64,000 bases of DNA from the NCBI GenBank assembly GCA_003023405.1, contig PXST01000004.1:1-64000 (forward strand), in the 5' to 3' direction. Under the pieces are notes generated by a model. The model was not told where the DNA came from, did no database searches, and saw nothing but the letters and a program-made list of their open reading frames with translations. Position numbers and translations under genes: made by a program. Source of the DNA: Halobacteriales archaeon SW_8_68_21. GTDB lineage: Archaea > Halobacteriota > Halobacteria > Halobacteriales > Haloferacaceae. Of this stretch, positions 57,318-64,000 are shown in pieces. Within the stretch, counting starts at the first letter, position 1. Every line of letters starts with the position of its first letter.

Positions 57318-60001
57318 TAGTCGTCGCTCACGACGCGTGACCCCATCCGGAGGTCGACGTCGCCGGTCCCCATCGAGATGGGCTTGCCGGCGATGACGTT
57401 CTCGATGACGCCGTCGAGCTCGTCGTACTCGCCGTGGATCGCGGCGTCGAGCAGGTGGTTGACCGTCACCTCGAACGCCGCCCGCGCGAGTACCGAGTCC
57501 TTGTTGCCGGAGATGCCGTGCCGGCCGATCGACTCGATCTCGCCGTTGTTCGTCATGATGTCCGCGACGAGCATGAGGTGACGGACGTTCACGTCGTCGA
57601 GCCCCTGCTCTTCGAGCGTGTTCTTCGTCTCATCGATGATGGTCTCGCGGGCCGCCTCGACGCCGAGGTTCCGGTAGATCTCGTGGATGTTGTTACACGT
57701 CGACCGGGAGGCGTCGACGCCCTCTATCGCGAGGGTGTCGCCGAACGCCGACCCCTCGGTGTAGAGGACGAACTCCTCGTCGCCGTCGATCTCCTCTTTA
57801 CGGATGACGACGCGTTCGATCTCCTCGATGCCCTTGAACACGATCTCGCGCAGCCGCTCGACGAGCTGGAGCAGCTCGCGGTAGCTCGGCTCGTTGGGAC
57901 CGAACTCGATCACGGTGCCCGACTGCCGGGCGTCGACGCCGAGCGCGTCCTCGATCGTCTCCGCGATGATCTCGGCGATCTCGGTGGGGTTCGAGTAGGT
58001 CGGCCACCGCTCTAAGAGCGTGTCGTCGTTCAGGTCGATCCGGACCAGCATGTCCGCGACGTTCGTCGACACGTCGCCGAGCGCGAGGATGCGCGTCGCC
58101 TCGATCGACCAGACGACCTCGTGGGCCTTCTCGCGGTCGGTCGCGTACTCGTCTTCGAGGTACACCGTCATCATCGGCGTGTCCGGCGTCTTCCGGGCGT
58201 CCACCAGCTCGATGAGCCGCGGTAGCCCCTGCGTGACGTCGATCTCTGCGACGCCAGCGTAGTGGAACGTGTTCATCGTGTTGTGCGTCACGACGCCCTC
58301 GGCAGTCGTGAACGTCTCCAGCCCCTCGACCGAGAAGTCGTAGACGTGGTCGTACTCGCTTTCGACCGTCTCGATCGACTCGATCCGGTCCCAGACCACG
58401 TCGCCCACGACGGCCTGCCGGAGAGAATCGAGTGCGTCCGATTCGACGCCCGCCGCCTCCGCGTCGTCGACGAGCCGTTCGAGCCGTAAACGACCGACAC
58501 GCTGGCGGTTCGACGCGGCGTTGACCTGCCGGCTCGGTATCCCGGCGTCCGACGCGACCTCACGGAGCGCGTCGCCGAAGTTCGGGATCTGGTCGGTAGC
58601 GTCGGGACCGCCCGCGTCCAGATCCGCCGCGAGCGAGTCGAGTTCCTCGCCGCGATCTCCGACCATTCCGATGCGGTCGGTGAACCGACCAACGTGTTTC
58701 TTCGGAACTCGGAGTGTTCGCGAGCCGTCCTGCTCGCCGAGCGTCGCGTACACGTCGAACCGGGCGAGCAACATCGCGATGCCGGCCGTGAGTCGCGCGC
58801 TCCTCGAACTGGATCGGACGGCGGCGTCCGCGACGTTTCCGTCGCCACTGAAGTACCCGCGGAGGAGACCGCGAACAAACGCCTCGTCGGCACCGAAGGC
58901 GAACCCGGGAACGACCTTCTCGTCACCCGCCGTACACGCCGCACGGAGGAAGTCCGCGAGGATCGTGCCGTTCACGCGTACGTCGTAGCCGCGAGCGAAC
59001 CCGCTGTCGTTCTCGTACTCGTTGACCGTGAAGTCGAACCGCTCGGCGAAGGAGCGAACGCCGTCCTGGAACGTCTCGTCGATGTTCGAGACCGAAACGT
59101 AGTGGTCCGTGAGCGATCCTTCGGCGAGCCACGCGCCGACGAAGAACCCGGTCTCAGCGTCCAGTGGGAACCGCTCGGGGAGTCCGACAGTACCGCCAGC
59201 CGGATAGACAGTATGCTCGTCGATCTCGCCAGCTTCGAGCGCGTCGCGCTTGTTCTGGAGCTGCGCCTCCCCACCGGGTACCGTCTCGACCCCGCCGTCG
59301 GTCAGCGTCGAGGTGTACCAGTAGTCGGTCGCCGGAAGGTACTCCCGGAGGTCTATCTCGTCGGTCTCCTCGGCGTCGAACGACGCCGCGACGGGCAGCC
59401 AATCGCCCACGTCGAGGTCGTCGCCAGCGACGGGTACCACGTCGTTGTTGCGTCGCGTGACGAACGAGTGGGCTTTCGTCGCCCGGATCGAGCGTCCAGA
59501 CTCGAGTTCGAATCGGAGCAGCTCGTCGGGTGTCTCGTGGCGGCTCACCTCCTCAATCGATTTCCATCGGGCGGTCTCGTCGTCATCGAGTGACAGCGTC
59601 TCCAGTCCGTCCGGAGCCAGCGCGACCTCGTGGTCGTCGAGGTTTCGGACATCGTGGGAACTGATCACATCGTCGACGAGCGAGCCGATCTCGATGACAT
59701 CGGTCTCGCCGTTCTGTCGGATGACAACGCGCTCGTCGTAGGGGACGCTCATCTGAGTTCCGGGCTCACCGATCGATTGGGCAGAAACAGTCCCAACAGG
59801 ATCCAAAGGATCAACCCGCGTCTGCTCGTAGCGGTTCTGGACGCCCTCGGCGACATCGGTCGCCTGCTCGATGGTGACCTCGCCGGTCTCCTCGGCCTTG
59901 CGGTCGAGCGCCTCGTACACCTCGTCTCTGAGGCGGCGGGGGAGCTCGGTCGCCTCCACGACCGCCTCCATGTCGTCGGTGACGTGCTCGTACTCAGTCA
60001 T
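57317..60001 (-). CDS. rpoA2: RNA polymerase subunit A'' (Rpo1C), with intein
   Basis: 894 residues, 404 after removal of the intein. Extein [19 protein letters not shown] is the trigger-loop region; the intein sits at this well-known site (also used in methanogens). The C-terminal half ([17 protein letters not shown] and later [20 protein letters not shown]) is canonical. It overlaps the A' stop by 8 nt. The insertion site requires splicing for polymerase function. Confidence 0.96.
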   Translation of the reverse strand: MTEYEHVTDDMEAVVEATELPRRLRDEVYEALDRKAEETGEVTIEQATDVAEGVQNRYEQTRVDPLDPVGTVSAQSIGEPGTQMSVPYDERVVIRQNGETDVIEIGSLVDDVISSHDVRNLDDHEVALAPDGLETLSLDDDETARWKSIEEVSRHETPDELLRFELESGRSIRATKAHSFVTRRNNDVVPVAGDDLDVGDWLPVAASFDAEETDEIDLREYLPATDYWYTSTLTDGGVETVPGGEAQLQNKRDALEAGEIDEHTVYPAGGTVGLPERFPLDAETGFFVGAWLAEGSLTDHYVSVSNIDETFQDGVRSFAERFDFTVNEYENDSGFARGYDVRVNGTILADFLRAACTAGDEKVVPGFAFGADEAFVRGLLRGYFSGDGNVADAAVRSSSRSARLTAGIAMLLARFDVYATLGEQDGSRTLRVPKKHVGRFTDRIGMVGDRGEELDSLAADLDAGGPDATDQIPNFGDALREVASDAGIPSRQVNAASNRQRVGRLRLERLVDDAEAAGVESDALDSLRQAVVGDVVWDRIESIETVESEYDHVYDFSVEGLETFTTAEGVVTHNTMNTFHYAGVAEIDVTQGLPRLIELVDARKTPDTPMMTVYLEDEYATDREKAHEVVWSIEATRILALGDVSTNVADMLVRIDLNDDTLLERWPTYSNPTEIAEIIAETIEDALGVDARQSGTVIEFGPNEPSYRELLQLVERLREIVFKGIEEIERVVIRKEEIDGDEEFVLYTEGSAFGDTLAIEGVDASRSTCNNIHEIYRNLGVEAARETIIDETKNTLEEQGLDDVNVRHLMLVADIMTNNGEIESIGRHGISGNKDSVLARAAFEVTVNHLLDAAIHGEYDELDGVIENVIAGKPISMGTGDVDLRMGSRVVSDD
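58280..59749 (-). other. 490-aa intein with LAGLIDADG endonuclease in RpoA''
   Basis: Residues 85-574. N-terminal Ser1 ([20 protein letters not shown]), block [11 protein letters not shown], two endonuclease motifs [13 protein letters not shown] and [14 protein letters not shown] with acidic residues retained, C-terminal VVTHN, and extein Thr+1. All splicing residues are present, and the endonuclease looks intact, so homing is possible. Confidence 0.95.
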
Positions 60002-62927
60002 CCGACTCCACCTCCAGTTCGCCGGCCTTGTTCAGACCCGGTCCGGCGTGCTCCGAGAGGTTCGTCGGCGGCTCGCGTCCGCCGAGGAACCGCTCTTTCT
60101 CCTCGCTGGACTCGAACTCGGCGTCGACGACGCGGTCAACGATGCCGTCGACGTCGATGCCGTCCTCCTCGCCGGAGGAGACTTTCACCGGCGAGGTGCC
60201 GTCCTCGCCGAACTCGAACTGGACGATCCGGCCCGAAGTGTCCCGGACCGTGCCGTCGTACTGCGCCTCCAGTTCTGAGAGCGCGTTGATGAGCCGCCGC
60301 TGGAGGTAGCCGGACTTAGAGGTCCGGACCGCCGTGTCGACCAACCCCTCGCGGCCGCCCATCGCGTGGAAGAAAAACTCCTCGGGGGTGAGCCCGCCGC
60401 GGTAGGAGTTCTCCACGAAGCCGTGCGCCTCCGAGGAGAGGTCGTTCGGCCGGTAATGCGAGAGCGTCCGGTCCTCATAGCCGCGGTTGATCCGCTCGCC
60501 GCGGACCGCTTGCTGGCCGACGGAGCCGGCCATCTGCGTCAGGTTCAGCATCGAACCACGCGCGCCCGAGCGGGCCATCACGACCGCCGGGTTGTCGTCG
60601 CCGAAGTGCTGGTCGGCGATCTCCCCGGCCGAGTCGCGGGCCTTCCCGAGCGTCTGCATGATCTTCATCTCCAGCGTCTCGTCGACGCCGCGACCGGGGA
60701 GCGACTCGAGCTCGCCCGCCTCGTAGGTTGAGATCAGCTCCTGAACGCGGTCGTAGGCGCTCTCGATGGCGTCGTCGACCTGCTCTTCGGCCGCCGGCGG
60801 GATCGACTCGTCGTCGATTCCGATCGAGAACCCGAAGTTCATGATCGCGCGCATCGCCAGCGACGCGATCTCGTTGATGAACACGCGGGAGCGTGTCTCG
60901 CCGTACTCCTTCGTGAGCGTGTCGACGACCTCGCCGCCGAACGCGCCGACCGCGTCCTCGTCGATGGTGCCCTCGATCAGCCGGCCGTCCTCGATGACGA
61001 CATCGTCGCCCGCCGAGGAGGTAAACGAGAGGTCCAGATCGTCGGGGAGCAGCTCCGAGAACAGCGTCCGACCGGTCCAGTACTCGCGGCCCTCGTCGTC
61101 GACGCCGTCGGCCTCGGGTAGCTCGTCGACGCGGGTCGCGCGCAGCAGGTCCAGCGCCTGCGTCTCCGTGAACTCGGGGTTTGAGTTAGTGAGCAGGTAG
61201 GTCCCGGAGATGTGGTCCTGGATCGCGCCGATGATGTTCCCGCCGAAGCGGGGGCTCAGGATCTGCTCTTGGACGCGCATGAGAACGCGCGCCTCGGCGC
61301 GGGCCTCCTCGTTTTGTAGCGCGTGCATGTTCATCTCGTCGCCGTCGAAGTCGGCGTTATACGGCGGACAGACGACGGTATTGAGCCGGAACGTCTTGTA
61401 CGGCATCACCACGACCTCGTGGGCCATGATCGACATCCGGTGGAGCGAGGGCTGCCGGTTGAAGATCACGATGTCGCCGTCCACGAGGTGGCGGTTCACC
61501 TCCCAGTCCGGCTCGACCTTCTCAGCGAGCTCCTCGCAGTTCTTCTCGGTCACCTTCAGCCGGCGACCGTCGGGGCGGCGCACGTAGTTGGCTCCGGGGT
61601 GGGCCTCCGGCCCGTTCCGGACGTACTGGCGCGCCTCCTCGACGTTGCGCTCGGTGACGTTGAGCGTCTGGGTCATCTCCTTGGCGACCCGGTCTGGGAC
61701 GCCGACCTCGTTTAACGACAGCGTCGGGTCCGGCGAGATGACGGTCCGGGCGGAGAAGTTGACGCGTTTTCCGGACAGCGAGCCGCGGAAGCGACCCTCC
61801 TTGCCCTTCAACCGCTGGCTGAGGGTCTTGAGGGGGCGACCGGAGCGGTGTCGCGCCGGCGGCGTCCCGCTGATCTCGTTGTCGACGAACGTGGTGACGT
61901 GGTACTGGAGCAGCTCCCAGAGGTCCTCGATGATCAGCTGCGGGGCACCGGCCTCTCGGTTCTCCATGAACCGCTGGTTGATCCGGATGATGTCGACCAG
62001 CTTGTGCGTGAGGTCGTCCTCGGAGCGCTGGCCGTTGTCGAGCGTGATGGATGGTCGCGTGGTGCCCGGCGGCACCGGCAGCACCGTCAGGACCATCCAC
62101 TCCGGGCGGGAGTGTTCGGAGTCGATGCCGAGGACTTCGAGGTCCTCGTCCGGGATGTCCTCGAACCAGTCGCGGATGTCCGAGGGCATCAGCTTGTTCA
62201 TGTCCTCCTCGGTGAGATCGACATCGAGGACCGTCTCGATAGCGCGACGGTCCTCCTTGCGCGGGCGGAACTCGCCGGCCATGATGTCGTTGATCCGGTC
62301 TACAGCGATGTCGGTCTCTTCGGCCAGCTCCTGCGGTGAGGTGCCCGGGTCGTCCGCCTCCTCGTCGGGCTGCATCGCGGCCGCGATGCGCTCGGAGTAG
62401 TCGCCCGAGAGCACGTCCTGAACCTCGTAGTAGGTGGTCGGCTTCTCGTGTTTGATGTCCGCCTGCGGCTCGCCGCAGAACGGGCACGTCGACGCCTTCC
62501 GGGCCTGCCGGACGGCGGCCTTCAGCACGTCGTGTTCGTCGTCGCCGAGCTCCTTCGCCCGCTCGTAGCGGTCGCGGAACTCGTCGCGCTGTGCGTCGTC
62601 TAAGGCCAGTCGACCACACTCCCGGCACGTCGACCGGAGCAGCCGCCGGATGAGCTTGGTGAAGCCGACGTGGATGACCGGTGCGGCCAGTTCGATGTGG
62701 CCGAAGTGACCGTTACAGGAGCCGGAGTGGGAGCCGCAGGTCCGACACTCCAGACCGGGGTCGATGACGCCCAGCCGCGGGTCCATCAGCCCCATGTCGA
62801 TCGGATAGCCGTCGTCGTCGTACGTGTCGGCCGTGATCACCTTCGTCGCGGACATGTCCCGGTACGTCTCCGGGTCCATGAGTCCGAAGTCGATCCCGCC
62901 GAGCACTTTTGGTGTTTGCGTTGACAT
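59994..62927 (-). CDS. rpoA1: RNA polymerase subunit A' (Rpo1N)
   Basis: 977 residues. Zinc sites [17 protein letters not shown], and CRECG...CPFCGEP; active-site [12 protein letters not shown] with three Asp. Clamp and bridge helix segments ([20 protein letters not shown]) are present. Its ATG abuts the B' stop (TAG), and its stop lies inside the A'' start. No intein. Confidence 0.97.
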   Translation of the reverse strand: MSTQTPKVLGGIDFGLMDPETYRDMSATKVITADTYDDDGYPIDMGLMDPRLGVIDPGLECRTCGSHSGSCNGHFGHIELAAPVIHVGFTKLIRRLLRSTCRECGRLALDDAQRDEFRDRYERAKELGDDEHDVLKAAVRQARKASTCPFCGEPQADIKHEKPTTYYEVQDVLSGDYSERIAAAMQPDEEADDPGTSPQELAEETDIAVDRINDIMAGEFRPRKEDRRAIETVLDVDLTEEDMNKLMPSDIRDWFEDIPDEDLEVLGIDSEHSRPEWMVLTVLPVPPGTTRPSITLDNGQRSEDDLTHKLVDIIRINQRFMENREAGAPQLIIEDLWELLQYHVTTFVDNEISGTPPARHRSGRPLKTLSQRLKGKEGRFRGSLSGKRVNFSARTVISPDPTLSLNEVGVPDRVAKEMTQTLNVTERNVEEARQYVRNGPEAHPGANYVRRPDGRRLKVTEKNCEELAEKVEPDWEVNRHLVDGDIVIFNRQPSLHRMSIMAHEVVVMPYKTFRLNTVVCPPYNADFDGDEMNMHALQNEEARAEARVLMRVQEQILSPRFGGNIIGAIQDHISGTYLLTNSNPEFTETQALDLLRATRVDELPEADGVDDEGREYWTGRTLFSELLPDDLDLSFTSSAGDDVVIEDGRLIEGTIDEDAVGAFGGEVVDTLTKEYGETRSRVFINEIASLAMRAIMNFGFSIGIDDESIPPAAEEQVDDAIESAYDRVQELISTYEAGELESLPGRGVDETLEMKIMQTLGKARDSAGEIADQHFGDDNPAVVMARSGARGSMLNLTQMAGSVGQQAVRGERINRGYEDRTLSHYRPNDLSSEAHGFVENSYRGGLTPEEFFFHAMGGREGLVDTAVRTSKSGYLQRRLINALSELEAQYDGTVRDTSGRIVQFEFGEDGTSPVKVSSGEEDGIDVDGIVDRVVDAEFESSEEKERFLGGREPPTNLSEHAGPGLNKAGELEVESDD

Positions 62928-64000
62928 CTAAATCGCGTCCTCCAGTTCGAGTTTCGGTCGGATGCCGAGGGCGATCATCTCGTCGAGCAGCAGCTTGAAC
63001 GCGTAGCTGACTTCCAACTCGTGGATATCGTCCTCATCGCCCGTGACCGGGTCGTACACGCGGCGCTGCTCTCGGTCCTCGACGGCGACGAGTCCGGTTT
63101 CCGCCGAGACGTGGACCGTCTCGGCGTCGGAGGACTCCAGCAGCCGTTCGTTGAGGACCATCGACGCGCCGTGGCCGATGATCGTGTCGCGCTCCATCTC
63201 CCCGACGCGCAGCCCCCCCTCGCGGGCGCGCCCCTCGGTCGGCTGGCGCGTGAGCACCTGGACCGGCCCGCGCGAGCGGGCGTGGAGCTTGTTCGATACC
63301 ATGTGGTACAGCTTGTGGTAGAAGATCGTCCCGACGAAGATCTCGGCGTCGATCTTCTCGCCGGTGACGCCGGAGTACATAACCTCCTTGCCGGAGGATT
63401 TGAACCCGTGGTCTTCGAGCCCGTCGCGGAGCTCCTCCTCGTCTTCTCCCTGGAACGGCGTCCCGTCGACCCGGGAGCCGCGCAGCGAGCCGACCTTGCC
63501 GCCGAGCATCTCCAGCACGTGGCCGACCGTCATCCGCGACGGCAGCGCGTGCGGGTTCATTACGAGGTCGGGGACGACCCCCTCCTCGGTGAACGGCATG
63601 TCCTCCTGCGGGGCGAGGTGGCCGACGACGCCCTTCTGGCCGTGCCGGGACGCGAACTTGTCGCCCAGCTCCGGGACGCGCTGGTCGCGCACCTTCACCT
63701 TCGAGAGCTTCGAACCGTCCTCGCCCTCCATCAGGGTCACCGTGTCGACGACGCCGGACTCGCCCGAACGCATCGTCACCGAGGTCTCCCGGCGCTTCTG
63801 CGGGGAGAGCCCGCCCATGTCGTCCGGCTCCTCGAGGAAGCGCGGCGGGCTGGTCTTGCCCAAAAGCACCGACGACTCGTCGACCTTCGTCTCGGGGTTG
63901 ACGAGCCCGTCCTCGTCGAGGTGGGTGTAGGCGTCCTCGCCGCGCGCGCCACGGACATCCTGATCGGGGATCTCGAAGCGGTCCTCCTGTCCTCCGGGGT
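62928..64000 (-). CDS. rpoB1: RNA polymerase subunit B' (Rpo2C), start outside window
   Basis: The frame is open to the window edge (codons in register from 63998), so only the C-terminal ~357 residues are seen. [15 protein letters not shown] is the hybrid-binding site; [21 protein letters not shown] and the zinc region in the tail are typical. Upstream sequence reads [15 protein letters not shown]. Part of the rpoH-B''-B'-A'-A'' operon. Confidence 0.95.
   Translation of the reverse strand, partial: PGGQEDRFEIPDQDVRGARGEDAYTHLDEDGLVNPETKVDESSVLLGKTSPPRFLEEPDDMGGLSPQKRRETSVTMRSGESGVVDTVTLMEGEDGSKLSKVKVRDQRVPELGDKFASRHGQKGVVGHLAPQEDMPFTEEGVVPDLVMNPHALPSRMTVGHVLEMLGGKVGSLRGSRVDGTPFQGEDEEELRDGLEDHGFKSSGKEVMYSGVTGEKIDAEIFVGTIFYHKLYHMVSNKLHARSRGPVQVLTRQPTEGRAREGGLRVGEMERDTIIGHGASMVLNERLLESSDAETVHVSAETGLVAVEDREQRRVYDPVTGDEDDIHELEVSYAFKLLLDEMIALGIRPKLELEDAI

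Overview
The window comes from a halophilic archaeon (class Halobacteria), most likely Halorubrum or a close relative. The evidence is the very high GC content, the strongly acidic proteins, and an archaeal information-processing set: split RNA polymerase A'/A'' subunits, EF-1alpha, EF-2, PolD large subunit and RPA with its associated protein. Haloarchaea-only families also occur, along with TATA boxes about 25-30 nt before many start codons, as expected for leaderless mRNAs. The genus is an inference; the class is well supported.

Layout. 1-2143: end of a sugar/gluconate-type membrane dehydrogenase (small subunit plus GMC flavoprotein). 2151-8714: a compact cluster of two glycosyltransferases, a nucleotide-sugar mutase-like protein, a flippase-like membrane protein and an Fe(III)-binding lipoprotein. 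Four near-identical TTTAGG....CCTAAA palindromes of DtxR/IdeR type lie in front of its transcription units and nowhere else in the window. 8803-15296: a rhomboid protease, then fusA - ACT protein - hom (broken) - tuf - rps10, the distal part of the archaeal str operon. 15532-21778: KDPG aldolase, PolD large subunit with a mini-intein, a PPC-domain protein, an Nfu-like protein and a DUF5783-like protein. 21779-24596: an AT-rich island with a Tat-exported orphan protein, a small membrane protein and an HTH regulator. 24597-32365: KatG and a 2-oxoacid dehydrogenase operon whose E2 gene is frameshifted. 32744-34844: an RHH regulator and the RPA/RPA-associated pair. 34845-35676: a modular repeat element. 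35677-51470: mixed housekeeping genes (RNase Z, an ABC exporter, creatininase family, fused siroheme decarboxylase, TrpD-like, NAD synthase, Nudix, a nuclease-like protein, dUTPase) and many small haloarchaeal proteins. 51629-55409: a subtilase and aconitase. 55591-64000: the proximal str/rpo operon rpoB'-rpoA'-rpoA''(intein)-nusA-rps12-rps7, truncated by the window end.

The most interesting signals are (i) the cluster at 2.1-8.7 kb, which looks like an iron-controlled lipid-linked glycosylation module with an orphan iron-binding lipoprotein, (ii) a modular element of short-loop hairpins and 69-70 bp tandem repeats present at 35.1 and, without the tandem repeats, at 46.0 kb, (iii) the AT-rich island with an exported orphan protein, (iv) two inteins, one with an unusual C-terminal Gln, and (v) four metabolic genes (hom, pdhC, an aldo/keto reductase, a luciferase-like monooxygenase) that each appear to have lost an internal segment together with the reading frame. 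Item (v) may be an assembly artefact or real gene decay; the sequence alone cannot decide.
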